From: JAVVWB01 sp036652335
Lineage (GTDB): Bacteria > Synergistota > Synergistia > Synergistales > Synergistaceae
Direction: 5' to 3'
Length of the DNA: 17,429 nt
NCBI GenBank assembly: GCA_036652335.1
Contig: JAVVWB010000014.1
Location: forward strand, 1-17,429
Shown one piece after another: positions 7,163 to 15,339 of the stretch. Positions within the stretch are counted from its first letter, which is position 1. Each line of letters begins with the position of its first letter. Position numbers and translations under genes: made by a program. The notes beneath the pieces are model-generated. The model was not told the DNA's origin. It saw only the letters and a list, made by a program, of their open reading frames with translations, and did not search any database.

Positions 7163-7191
7163 TTGCTTCTACACCATTTTTATATTATTAT
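7163..7191 (+). promoter_or_regulatory. Possible promoter of the YfcC-type carrier gene
   Basis: TTGCTT (7163-7168), a 17-base spacer and TATTAT (7186-7191) would give a leader of about 40 bases. The -10 matches five of six consensus bases, the -35 only three, and the region is AT-rich, so chance matches are likely. Confidence 0.35.
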
Positions 7192-7238
7192 TTGCTTTTG
7201 TGTATTTATAAATTTTATTTATTTAGGAGAGATTGTTT

Positions 7239-8621
7239 ATGAAGTTCAAGATACCGCACGCTTTTACCCTTTTGTTTTATATCGTAGCAATAGCCTGTGT
7301 TTTGACATGGGTTATTCCAGGAGGTCAGTATACCTACGAGGAAGTTAATGTAGGAGGTACTGTAAGGAAGATGGTTATTCCTGATTCATTTCACTATATT
7401 GAAGCTTCAAAACCAGCCAATATTATTGATTTCTTTGGTTCATTCCACAAGGGAATGATTGAAGTCGCAAACATTATCGCTCTTATTTTTATTGTTAATG
7501 GCGCATTTTCAATTGTTATTAAAACAGGTTCCTTTGAGAAGATGTTAGGTACATTACTTCGAAGGTTAGAAGGAAAAGAAAATCTTATTGTCATTATTTT
7601 TTATTCTATTTTTGCAATGGGTGCAACTCTTTTCGGTATGTGGAATGACTTTAACGGTATGATCCCAATTATGGTAGGAGTCGGAGTCGCAATGGGTTAT
7701 GATGCTATGTTTGGCTTTGCAATAGCTATGTTAGGTATAGGCGTAGGTTTTGCCGCTGCTATTACAAACCCATATACCATTGTCGTAGCTCAAACAATAG
7801 CTGGTATTCCTCTTTATTCCGGTATGGGTATGAGAGTTGCAATTCTCATAGTTTTTTCAGCTCTTTCTTTGTGGTGGATTTTCCGCTATGGCAAAAGAAT
7901 TAAAGCAGACCCATCTTTATCTCTTGTAACAAAGGAAGAGTCACTCTTCAGTTATGACAGAAATGAATTAAAAAATCTTTATATGGGGAAGAAAGAAAAT
8001 GCAACATTTGTTGTAATTTTAATTTGCCTTGCAATTATTTTCTATGGTTGCCTTTATAAAGGTTGGGGAAATACAGAGTTAACAGGCGTCTTCTTGATGA
8101 TGGGTATTATTGTTGCCCTTATCTTTAAATGGGATGCAAACAAAATTGCAGTTGAATTGATTGATGGAGCAAAGGGTGTTGTCTATGGTGCTTTGATTGT
8201 TGGTGTCGCCCGTGCAATACTTGTAGTTATGAGAGATGCAATGATTATAGATACAATCATTCACTTCCTTGCTGAGCTTATTGACGGAGCACCTCTTATT
8301 TTGGCTGCAGAGGGTATGCTTTTCATACAAACTATAATCAATTTCTTCATTTCTTCTGGAAGCGGACAAGCATCAACAGTAATTCCTATTATGGCACCTC
8401 TAGGTGACGTTGCAGGACTTACAAGGGAAGTTACAGTTCTCGCTTTCCAGTTTGGAGATGGTTTCTCAAACCTTTTGTGGCCTACAGCAAACATTGCAAT
8501 AGGTTGTGGTATTGCTGGGATTTCAATTGCAACATGGTGGAAGTTCTTTCTTAAACTTTACGGTATTATGACTTTAGCAATGATGGCATTTATTGCCGTT
8601 GCTGTTGTAATAGGCTTTTAA
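7239..8621 (+). CDS. YfcC-family membrane carrier
   Basis: The product, 460 residues from the ATG at 7239, is a polytopic inner-membrane carrier of the YfcC/DcuC-like family. Family traits are the N-terminal FKIPHAFTLLFYIVAIACVLTWVIPGGQY-type start (hydrophobic span then PGG), GMWNDFNGMIPIMVGVGVAMGYD, the stretch AAITNPYTIVVAQTIAGIPLYSG and GMGMRV, and late FFISSGSGQASTVIPIMAPLGD and FGDGFSNLLWPTAN. About ten or more hydrophobic spans are visible, with a charged cytoplasmic loop in the middle (KADPSLSLVTKEESLFSYDRNELKNL region). Members have been linked to C4-dicarboxylates or basic amino acids; the substrate here is not readable. A TTG six bases earlier is in frame, but the AGGAGA site (7225-7230) is eight bases from the ATG. 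The M20 amidohydrolase follows after six bases, so uptake of an N-acyl amino acid or peptide is a reasonable inference. Confidence 0.88.
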   Translation: MKFKIPHAFTLLFYIVAIACVLTWVIPGGQYTYEEVNVGGTVRKMVIPDSFHYIEASKPANIIDFFGSFHKGMIEVANIIALIFIVNGAFSIVIKTGSFEKMLGTLLRRLEGKENLIVIIFYSIFAMGATLFGMWNDFNGMIPIMVGVGVAMGYDAMFGFAIAMLGIGVGFAAAITNPYTIVVAQTIAGIPLYSGMGMRVAILIVFSALSLWWIFRYGKRIKADPSLSLVTKEESLFSYDRNELKNLYMGKKENATFVVILICLAIIFYGCLYKGWGNTELTGVFLMMGIIVALIFKWDANKIAVELIDGAKGVVYGALIVGVARAILVVMRDAMIIDTIIHFLAELIDGAPLILAAEGMLFIQTIINFFISSGSGQASTVIPIMAPLGDVAGLTREVTVLAFQFGDGFSNLLWPTANIAIGCGIAGISIATWWKFFLKLYGIMTLAMMAFIAVAVVIGF

Positions 8622-8627
8622 CTCTTT

Positions 8628-9803
8628 ATGAATGTAGATAAGCTTGTATCTGATATAGAAGAAAAAGTTATCGGATATAGAAGAGAGTTACACGAAAATC
8701 CCTGTCTTTCTGAACATGAAGAAGATACGTGCAAGCGTATCTCTTCATGGCTTTTTGATATGAATATAGAACATGAAGTTGTCCTAGATAACAAGGGGAT
8801 TATCGCAATTATTCGCGGTGCAAAAGATGGTAAAACGGTAGCTTTACGTGCTGATATTGATGCACTACCAGTAACTGAGATGACAACTTTATCTTATAAG
8901 TCAAAGACCAACGGAGTTATGCATGCATGTGGACATGATGCTCATACTGCAATTGCATTAGGTGCGGCTTGCATTTTAAAAAAGCTTGAAAATAAATTAG
9001 AAGGAAATGTTAAAATCTTTTTTCAGCCAGCAGAAGAAACAATTGGTGGGGCCGAGAGACTTATTTCTGTAGGTTGTCTTGAAAACCCATATGTAGATAA
9101 TGTAATAGGGCTCCATTTAAGTCCCGAGTATCCCGCAAATACTGTAGCATTTAAGTACGGCAAGATGTACGCAGGGTCTGATATGTTTGATATTATTTTA
9201 ACTGGAAAGGGTTGTCATGGGGCACATCCTGAGAATGGGTGTGATACTATCGCTATGTCAGCTCAGGTTATTTCTACATTGCAGACAGTTGTAAGTCGTA
9301 ATGTTTCTCCCACGAATTCCGCCGTCGTTACGATTGGCAAGATTCATGGTGGTACAGGCGGTAATATTATTTGTGATAAAGTTGTTATGACAGGAATTAT
9401 TAGAACTTTAGATCAAGAGACACGTTTATTTTTAAGAGAACGTGTTCAATCTGTAGTGGAAGATGTGGCATCTGCTTTTGGAGGCAAAGGTGAGTTTGTT
9501 TTACGTCCAAGCTATGCACCTCTTGTTAACGATAATGTCGTTGTAGAGCAGACAAAGGACGTAGCTGTTAAAGTCCTAGGAAAAGATAATGTAATTATAA
9601 AAGAAAACCCAAGTTTGGGCTGTGAAGATTTTGCATTTTTTGCTCAGGAGAGGCCCTCTTGTTTTTATGATTTAGGTTCAGGATATATAGATAGAGAAGA
9701 GAATTATCCTTTACACAATCCTATGTTTGAACCTAATGAATGCTGTTTAAAAACTGGAGTTTTATTGCAAGTTTCAGCTACACTTGCTCTTCTTAAAAAA
9801 TAA
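8628..9803 (+). CDS. M20-family amidohydrolase (N-acyl amino acid/hippurate hydrolase type)
   Basis: This 391-residue cytoplasmic enzyme belongs to the M20D group, di-metal hydrolases that remove acyl groups from amino acids or indole/benzoyl conjugates. Seen are YRRELHENPCLSEHE (17-31), VALRADIDALPV (71-82), the metal motif HACGHDAHT (99-107; Cys101, His103), FFQPAEE (131-137; Glu136, Glu137), GLHLSP (His163), the dimerisation/lid domain with GKGCHGAHPENGCDTI and a GGTGGNI loop, and a late PLHNP histidine. All ligands are present. It starts six bases after the carrier stop and has no clear Shine-Dalgarno sequence, so translation probably depends on coupling to the carrier gene. Pairing with a transporter suggests catabolism of imported substrate. 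It could equally be annotated as aminoacylase or carboxypeptidase; the exact substrate is unknown. Confidence 0.92.
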   Translation: MNVDKLVSDIEEKVIGYRRELHENPCLSEHEEDTCKRISSWLFDMNIEHEVVLDNKGIIAIIRGAKDGKTVALRADIDALPVTEMTTLSYKSKTNGVMHACGHDAHTAIALGAACILKKLENKLEGNVKIFFQPAEETIGGAERLISVGCLENPYVDNVIGLHLSPEYPANTVAFKYGKMYAGSDMFDIILTGKGCHGAHPENGCDTIAMSAQVISTLQTVVSRNVSPTNSAVVTIGKIHGGTGGNIICDKVVMTGIIRTLDQETRLFLRERVQSVVEDVASAFGGKGEFVLRPSYAPLVNDNVVVEQTKDVAVKVLGKDNVIIKENPSLGCEDFAFFAQERPSCFYDLGSGYIDREENYPLHNPMFEPNECCLKTGVLLQVSATLALLKK

Positions 9804-9839
9804 TTGTTGTTGTTAGCTGTAATTATTTAATATAGATAA

Positions 9840-9880
9840 AAAAAATTCCTCAGACTTTTAATTAGCCTGAGGAATTTTTT
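9840..9880. terminator. Bidirectional terminator between the amidohydrolase and typA
   Basis: A 14-bp stem (9840-9853 with 9867-9880; core TTCCTCAG/CTGAGGAA flanked by A6/T6) encloses a 13-base loop. T-rich sequence follows on either strand, so it can stop both the rightward amidohydrolase transcript and the leftward typA transcript, whose stop codon is only about 10 bases away. Confidence 0.92.
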
Positions 9881-9889
9881 ATTTTTTAT

Positions 9890-11782
9890 TTATTCTTCTT
9901 CGTCGTCTTTGATTCCAGCTTTAATTCTAAACTTTCTTCTTTCATCAGCATTTAGAATTATTTTTCTGATACGGACTTCGTTTGGTGTAACTTCTACGAG
10001 TTCGTCATCGCTTATCCATTCAAGTGCGACATCAACTGTCATTGTTCTCGGTACATCAAGGACTGTTATCATATCTTTTGTTGCAGAACGGTGGTTTGTC
10101 TGCTGTTTTCTTTTAGATGGATTACATGGGATGTCTTTGTTTCTCGAACTTTCACCTACGACCTGTCCATTGTATACTTCGTCTCCAGGCTTAATAAAGA
10201 GAGTACCTCTTTCCTGCAAGTTATCGAGAGCATAAGAAGTTGCAAAGCCTGTATCCATACTCACAAGTGAACCACGTAATCTTGCTGTTATTTCACCATA
10301 CCAAGGTTCATAACCTATGAATCTTGAAGCAAGAATCCCGAGTCCTCTTGTATCTGTAAGAAATTCACCTCTATATCCAATGAGTCCTCTTGTTGGAATT
10401 TTAAATTCAAGGCGGAGCGTACCGGTTCCACCGTTTTCCATATTTTTAAGTTCACCCTTACGGACTGAGAGTTTCTGAATAACGATACCCTGATATTCTT
10501 CTGGTACGTCAATTATTACTTCTTCAACAGGTTCAAGTTTTTTGCCATTTTCATCTAACTGCACAATTACTTCAGGACGAGATACACAAACTTCTGAACC
10601 CTCTCTACGAATTTCCTCAATGAGAATACCAAGGTGAAGTTCTCCACGACCAGATACTTTTACTCCATCAGGACGTCCAATGTCTTCCATTCTAAGAGCT
10701 GCGTCAGTTTTTGTTTCACGTTCTATTCTCTGTTTTAACTGACGAAGTGTTATTGCGTTCCCGTCTCTATTCGCAAATGGGCTTGTATTTACGATGAAGA
10801 ACATAGATACCGTTGGCTCTTCAATATCAAGAGGTGCCAATACTGTATCAGATATTTCTGTTGAAGAAATAGTGTCTCCGAGGTCAATGTTTTCTGGACC
10901 TGTTAACCATACAATATCTCCTGCTCCAACTTCGTCGACTTCTGCCTTATCAAGTCCCTTTGTTACATATATATGTGTAGCATTAGCATTTTCGGAAGAT
11001 ACTACAGACCAATTTGTCTGTTCATAGTCATTCCATTTTGTATGTGTCTTTACTATTCTGTCACCCTTATGAAGTACACCCTGGAGTATCCTTCCGCAAC
11101 CTATACGGCCTAGGTATTCGCTCCATGAAAGTGTGCATGCCTGCATGAGAAATGGTTTTGTCTCGTCTGCTTGAGGTGCAGGTACTTTGTCTATTATTAG
11201 CTTAAAGAGGTCTTCCATACCTGCTTTTGTGTTATCTTCATATTTGTTTAAGTCATCAACAAGCCAGCCTTGGAGCCCAGAACCATAAAGTACAGGGAAA
11301 TCACACTGCTCTTCTGTCGCGCCAAGTTCTATAAATAAGTCAAATGTTTTATCTAAAGCTACAGACGGCTCTGCGTTTGGTCTGTCTACTTTGTTTACTA
11401 TGACAATAGGCTTAAAGCCAAGTTTTAATGCACGCATAAGAACATATCGTGTCTGTGGCATAGGCCCTTCGTTTGCATCAACTAGTAGAAGAACAGAGTT
11501 AACCATTGAGAGGACTCTTTCTACTTCACCAGAGAAGTCAGCGTGCCCCGGTGTGTCAATTATATTAATCTTGTAGTCTTGCCACTCTACTGTGCAATGT
11601 TTTGCTTTGATTGTAATTCCACGTTCACGCTCAATTGTACCAGCATCCATGACTCTTTCTTCAACAACTTGGTTGTCTCTGAATAAGTGAGCTGATTTGA
11701 ATATTCCGTCGATTAGTGTTGTCTTACCATGGTCGATGTGAGCTATGATAGCTATGTTTCTGATTTTGGATGGATCCTGCAT
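9890..11782 (-). CDS. typA: Ribosome-associated GTPase TypA/BipA
   Basis: TypA/BipA is a translational GTPase of the EF-G/LepA class that binds the ribosome and supports 50S assembly and growth under stress or cold. The 630-residue protein is full length. The G domain shows G1 AHIDHGKTTL (14-23), G2 RGITI (54-58), G3 DTPGHADF (76-83) and G4 NKVDR (130-134). Then follow the beta-barrel domain, the EF-G-like domains with GRGELHLGILIEEIRREG and RGLIGYRGEFLTDTRG, and the BipA-specific C-terminal region with a DIPCNPSKRKQQTNHRSATKD loop and a basic/acidic tail. The start has an AGGGAA site (about 11791-11796). It has its own promoter at 11866-11894 and is separated from argD by a terminator, so it is probably a single-gene unit despite sharing direction with the arg genes. 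Confidence 0.97.
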   Translation of the reverse strand: MQDPSKIRNIAIIAHIDHGKTTLIDGIFKSAHLFRDNQVVEERVMDAGTIERERGITIKAKHCTVEWQDYKINIIDTPGHADFSGEVERVLSMVNSVLLLVDANEGPMPQTRYVLMRALKLGFKPIVIVNKVDRPNAEPSVALDKTFDLFIELGATEEQCDFPVLYGSGLQGWLVDDLNKYEDNTKAGMEDLFKLIIDKVPAPQADETKPFLMQACTLSWSEYLGRIGCGRILQGVLHKGDRIVKTHTKWNDYEQTNWSVVSSENANATHIYVTKGLDKAEVDEVGAGDIVWLTGPENIDLGDTISSTEISDTVLAPLDIEEPTVSMFFIVNTSPFANRDGNAITLRQLKQRIERETKTDAALRMEDIGRPDGVKVSGRGELHLGILIEEIRREGSEVCVSRPEVIVQLDENGKKLEPVEEVIIDVPEEYQGIVIQKLSVRKGELKNMENGGTGTLRLEFKIPTRGLIGYRGEFLTDTRGLGILASRFIGYEPWYGEITARLRGSLVSMDTGFATSYALDNLQERGTLFIKPGDEVYNGQVVGESSRNKDIPCNPSKRKQQTNHRSATKDMITVLDVPRTMTVDVALEWISDDELVEVTPNEVRIRKIILNADERRKFRIKAGIKDDEEE

Positions 11783-11865
11783 TTTTTATTTCCCTTCGTT
11801 GCAAGTTTAGCCGTTATTCGGCGCATTTTATTGTTTTTTTAATTATTTCTTCTGGACAAATAAAG

Positions 11866-11894
11866 ATTATATCATTGTTGTATAGTATTGGTAA
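11866..11894 (-). promoter_or_regulatory. Promoter of typA
   Basis: On the minus strand a perfect TATAAT (11866-11871) stands 17 bases from TTACCA (11889-11894, four of six consensus bases). The leader would be about 77 bases and includes a small hairpin, GCCG-N5-CGGC (11810-11822), some 12 bases ahead of the ribosome site. Whether this leader hairpin matters for expression is unknown. Confidence 0.6.
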
Positions 11895-11939
11895 AGAGAA
11901 ATATTTTTTATTTACCCAAATTTTAGGTATTTTCCGCAT

Positions 11940-11999
11940 AAAAAAAGTAAAGTACACTCCGAACATTTGTCTGTAATGACAAGGAGATACTTTACTTTT
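11940..11999 (-). terminator. Structured intrinsic terminator after argD
   Basis: A perfect 12-bp outer stem (11943-11954 with 11988-11999) is followed on the minus strand by a run of seven U residues, and starts about 10 bases after the argD stop. Instead of a short loop, the 33-base interior can form two more helices, CTCC/GGAG (11957-11960 with 11983-11986) and TTGTC/GACAA (11967-11971 with 11978-11982), with one asymmetric bulge. It closes the arg operon and insulates typA. Confidence 0.85.
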
Positions 12000-12008
12000 A
12001 TATTTATA

Positions 12009-13199
12009 TTATTTAATTATTTTTTCAAATATGTCTAGTGCTTGATCTATCTGTTCTTTAGTAACAGAGAGAGATGGAGCAAATCTTAGTGTGTTGTGTC
12101 CTGCACTTAATATTAAGAGTTTGTTTTCAAATGCTTTCTTTACAATTTCAGCTGTAGGAACACTTTCTATAAGTTCAACCCCTATGAGTAACCCCATACC
12201 TCTTATAGATTTTATTGAGGAAAATTTATTTTTTAGTCCATTTAGTTTAGTAAATATATATTCGCTCTTTTCTTCAACAGATTGTAAAAATTCTTCCGTC
12301 GAAACCTTTGAGAGTACATATTCTGCAGCACGTGTAGCCAATGGATTAGCACCAAAAGTCGTGCCATGTGTAGAGGGAGTGAAGTATTTTGCAAATTCTT
12401 CTGTGGCACATATTGCTCCAACAGGCACTCCTCCACCAAGTCCTTTTGCTAATGTAAGCACATCAGGTTTTACGCCTAATTTTTCAAATACAAACATTTT
12501 TCCGCTTCTTGCTATTCCTGTTTGAACTTCATCAAATATAAGCATTATTTTTTCGTTTGTACAAATAGTTCTAAGTTCTCTAACAAATTCTGCTTCGGCA
12601 GTTATTATTCCACCTTCACCTTGAATAGGTTCCATTATTAGAGCACATACTTTGTCATCAATTAGTTTTTTTACGGAGTTAATATCATTGTAGTCAGCAA
12701 AAAGAATGTCTGGAATTAGAGGTGTAAAGTCTTGCTGATATTTGGGCTGTCCCGTTACACTGAGAGCGCCCATACTTCTTCCATGAAAAGAATTGTTAAA
12801 TGCAATTATTTTAGTAGCGCCGTTTTTATGTTTTTTACCAAAGATCCTAGCTAGCTTCAAGGCTCCCTCATTGGCCTCTGTCCCACTATTACAGAAGAAT
12901 GCTTTGTCATAGCCAGAAACTGCGCTGAGGAGTTCTGTAGCTTTAACTTGAGGCAGATTATAGTATAGATTTGAGCAGTGTATTATGTTGTCTATTTGGT
13001 CTTTTAATGCAGTTTTAAATCCCTCATCGTCATAACCAAGAGAATTTACAGCAATTCCTGCCATAAAGTCTAGATATCTGTTGCCGTCCACATCTACCAT
13101 ATGTCCGTGGTCTGCTGAAGACCATACCACTGGGAAACGTGAGTAGTTGTTAAACCCGTGCTTTTCACATAAATCAATCATATTTTTCATATTTATCAT
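12009..13199 (-). CDS. argD: Acetylornithine aminotransferase
   Basis: ArgD transfers an amino group from glutamate to N-acetylglutamate semialdehyde, giving N-acetylornithine; PLP cofactor, cytoplasmic. From the ATG at 13199 the product has 396 residues, the normal length. Class-III aminotransferase marks are NSGTEANEGALKLAR (104-118), FHGRSMGALSVTGQPKY (138-154), EPIQGEGGI (190-198), LIFDEVQTGIARSG (220-233, PLP-contacting Asp223) and LAKGLGGGVPVGA with the Schiff-base Lys252. The open frame extends upstream to 13298 into argB, but the ATG at 13199 has an AAGGGAA site at the right distance and leaves a 25-base gap after the argB stop, so I prefer it. Position last in argC-J-B-D supports this over ornithine or GABA aminotransferases of the same class. 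Confidence 0.95.
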   Translation of the reverse strand: MINMKNMIDLCEKHGFNNYSRFPVVWSSADHGHMVDVDGNRYLDFMAGIAVNSLGYDDEGFKTALKDQIDNIIHCSNLYYNLPQVKATELLSAVSGYDKAFFCNSGTEANEGALKLARIFGKKHKNGATKIIAFNNSFHGRSMGALSVTGQPKYQQDFTPLIPDILFADYNDINSVKKLIDDKVCALIMEPIQGEGGIITAEAEFVRELRTICTNEKIMLIFDEVQTGIARSGKMFVFEKLGVKPDVLTLAKGLGGGVPVGAICATEEFAKYFTPSTHGTTFGANPLATRAAEYVLSKVSTEEFLQSVEEKSEYIFTKLNGLKNKFSSIKSIRGMGLLIGVELIESVPTAEIVKKAFENKLLILSAGHNTLRFAPSLSVTKEQIDQALDIFEKIIK

Positions 13200-13224
13200 T
13201 TTTATCTTTCCCTTGTGAATGGAT

Positions 13225-14082
13225 TTATTTCTCCACCATTGTGCCGAAACCATTTGGGGTAAATATTTCAAGAAGTATCGAATGTTGCAGTCTACCATCT
13301 AAGATGTGAACAGATGTCACTCCACCTTCAATTGCTTCACGGCAACTCTGTAATTTTACTATCATTCCGCCGGATATGATTCCATCTTCTATATATTTGT
13401 CTATTTCATCTATTTTAAGATGAAGTATTATTGAGTTTTGATCAAAGATATCTCTCATTACTCCATCTACGTTTGAGAGGAATATGAGTTTCTGTGCTTT
13501 TAGTGCCTGAGCAACTGCAATAGCAGCTGTATCAGCGTTTACATTGTAAACGTTAGAGTCTTTGTCAGTGGAGACAGGTGCAATTATAGGAATAAAGTCA
13601 TTGTTTATAAGAGTTGACAAAAATTCTGCATTTACATCAACTATATCTCCTACAAATCCTAGGTCTACGTCTCCTATATGTTTTTCTATAGTGAAGAGAT
13701 TAGAGTCACTTCCACATATTCCCAGTGCGTTTACACCTTGAGTACACAGCTCTGATACTATGCGTTTATTTATATCTCCGGCAAGCACCATTTGAGCCAC
13801 TTTTGCACTGTTCTCCGTAGTAACTCTCAGTCCATTTACAAAAGTGGTTTCTTCTCCCAGTTTTTCTAGCATTTCTGTTATCTGAACTCCACCACCATGA
13901 ACTACAACAGGATGAATTCCTATAAATTTCATCATAGCAATATCTTCCATTATTGTTAAACGTGTCTTTGGGTTTTCTAGCGCGGCTCCACCAAGTTTTA
14001 TTACTACGATTTTTCCCCTAAACTCTTTTACGTAGTTCATACTCTCTATCAGTGTTTTTACTTTTTGTACATATTCTCTCAT
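13225..14082 (-). CDS. argB: Acetylglutamate kinase
   Basis: ArgB phosphorylates N-acetylglutamate, the controlled second step of the acetylated arginine route. The 285-residue protein shows the amino-acid-kinase fold: VVIKLGGAAL (26-35, Lys29), VVHGGGVQITEMLEKLGEE with FVNGLRVT, VNADTAAIAVAQAL, FLSNVDGV, and the C-terminal IISGGMIVKL and HILDGRLQHSILLEIFTPNGFGTM segments. About 23 residues precede the first strand and would form the N-terminal helix found in hexameric, arginine-inhibited kinases such as those of Thermotoga and Pseudomonas; short forms such as the E. coli enzyme lack it. Feedback inhibition by arginine is thus likely, by inference. The start ATG has a GAGG site and follows argJ by 15 bases; argD comes next. 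Confidence 0.96.
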   Translation of the reverse strand: MREYVQKVKTLIESMNYVKEFRGKIVVIKLGGAALENPKTRLTIMEDIAMMKFIGIHPVVVHGGGVQITEMLEKLGEETTFVNGLRVTTENSAKVAQMVLAGDINKRIVSELCTQGVNALGICGSDSNLFTIEKHIGDVDLGFVGDIVDVNAEFLSTLINNDFIPIIAPVSTDKDSNVYNVNADTAAIAVAQALKAQKLIFLSNVDGVMRDIFDQNSIILHLKIDEIDKYIEDGIISGGMIVKLQSCREAIEGGVTSVHILDGRLQHSILLEIFTPNGFGTMVEK

Positions 14083-14097
14083 TTTTATCGACCTCTA

Positions 14098-15339
14098 TTA
14101 TGTTCTATATTCACCGTTTATACGGACATATTCGTAACTTAGATCACAACCCCACGCTGTCTTTGATGAGTAACCGTCCCCCAAAGATATTTTTATCTTT
14201 ATAAATTTCTTTTGGAGTATTTCACGTGCTAAATCTTCATCAAAGAGAAGTGGCGTACCTTTCTCCATTAAGAGGACACTGTTACCGTTTTCCCAATTCT
14301 CTGTTTCACATGAGATAAATTCTATTTTTACCTTAGTAGTATCAAATTGAGCAGAGCTTCTTCCCATAGCAGCAAGCACACGCCCCCAGTTTGCATCCTC
14401 TCCAAAAAAAGCGGTTTTAACAAGATTTGATGAAATAACTGTCTTTGCGATTAACCTTGCATCTTCTTCTGTAGCCGCTCCGTCCACTTCTGCTTCAAGG
14501 AATTTGGTCGCACCCTCTCCATCCAATATTATCTGTTTTGCTAGATACTTATTTATTGTTTCAAGAATATTCTTAAATGTCTCATAATCTTCATTTTCTT
14601 CTGTAATCATTGGATTCTGAGCCATTCCATTCGCCATAACTACTACCATATCATTTGTTGAAGTATCTCCGTCCACCGAAATCATATTGTATGTATTTTC
14701 AGTAGTATCAGAGAGGGCTTTCTGTAGCATTTCATTTGATATAGAACAGTCAGTCGTTACAAAACCCAACATAGTACCCATGTTAGGGTGTATCATTCCC
14801 GAACCTTTTCCTATTGCGCCAATTTTAACTATTTTGCCTGAAAGTTCGAATTCATAAGCTGTGCCTTTTATAAATTTGTCTGTTGTTAGAATTCCCTCTG
14901 CACAACGTCCAGCTGCAGCTTGACAATTTTCAAGATTTTTTACAACATTCTCAATACCAACTTCAATTTTCGCCATTGGTAAAGGCTGTCCAATTACACC
15001 CGTAGAAGCAACAATAATTGAGTTTTCCGGTAAAGACAGAACTTCTTCTACTTTGTGCACCATTGAACGTGCATCCTCAATCCCTTTTTCTCCCGTGCAG
15101 GCATTTGCGTTTCCTGAGTTAACGATAACTCCACGTACTCCAGCTTTTTTAAGAATGACTTCTTTTGTAACCATAAGTGGAGCCGCTTTTACTAGGTTTC
15201 TAGTGTATACACCGGCACAGGAACATGGCACTTCAGATAAAATTAGACTTAAATCATTTCTGCGTTTCTTTACCCCGCTGTGTACTCCATTTGCTGTAAA
15301 TCCCAAAGGAGCCACTATTGCATTGTTAATTTTTTTCAT
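14098..15339 (-). CDS. argJ: Glutamate N-acetyltransferase/ornithine acetyltransferase
   Basis: ArgJ moves the acetyl group from N-acetylornithine to glutamate, closing the acetyl cycle; bifunctional forms can also use acetyl-CoA. The 413-residue proenzyme has the oxyanion-hole residues Thr113-Gly114 in ASTGVIGQ, the substrate lysine in LTTDKF (151-156), and the self-cleavage site KGSGMIHPNMGTMLGF, where Thr189 would become the N-terminal nucleophile of the beta chain. The residue before the threonine is Gly188; alanine is the common residue there. The C-terminus ends in the expected WGCDLSYEYVRINGEYRT pattern. The start ATG overlaps the argC stop (ATGA) and has an AGGAG site about ten bases upstream inside argC. 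No argA or argE is seen in the window, in keeping with the cyclic route. Whether it is mono- or bifunctional cannot be told from sequence. Confidence 0.96.
   Translation of the reverse strand: MKKINNAIVAPLGFTANGVHSGVKKRRNDLSLILSEVPCSCAGVYTRNLVKAAPLMVTKEVILKKAGVRGVIVNSGNANACTGEKGIEDARSMVHKVEEVLSLPENSIIVASTGVIGQPLPMAKIEVGIENVVKNLENCQAAAGRCAEGILTTDKFIKGTAYEFELSGKIVKIGAIGKGSGMIHPNMGTMLGFVTTDCSISNEMLQKALSDTTENTYNMISVDGDTSTNDMVVVMANGMAQNPMITEENEDYETFKNILETINKYLAKQIILDGEGATKFLEAEVDGAATEEDARLIAKTVISSNLVKTAFFGEDANWGRVLAAMGRSSAQFDTTKVKIEFISCETENWENGNSVLLMEKGTPLLFDEDLAREILQKKFIKIKISLGDGYSSKTAWGCDLSYEYVRINGEYRT

Noticed and set aside
12091..12525. 144-codon plus-strand open frame opposite argD
   Set aside because: It lies wholly antisense to the conserved argD sequence, has no ribosome site and reads as low-complexity Ser/Pro/Phe-rich protein, so it is a shadow frame.
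13200..13298. 33-residue N-terminal extension of ArgD reaching into argB
   Set aside because: It overlaps the conserved end of argB, whereas the ATG at 13199 has a good ribosome site and gives the usual ArgD length.
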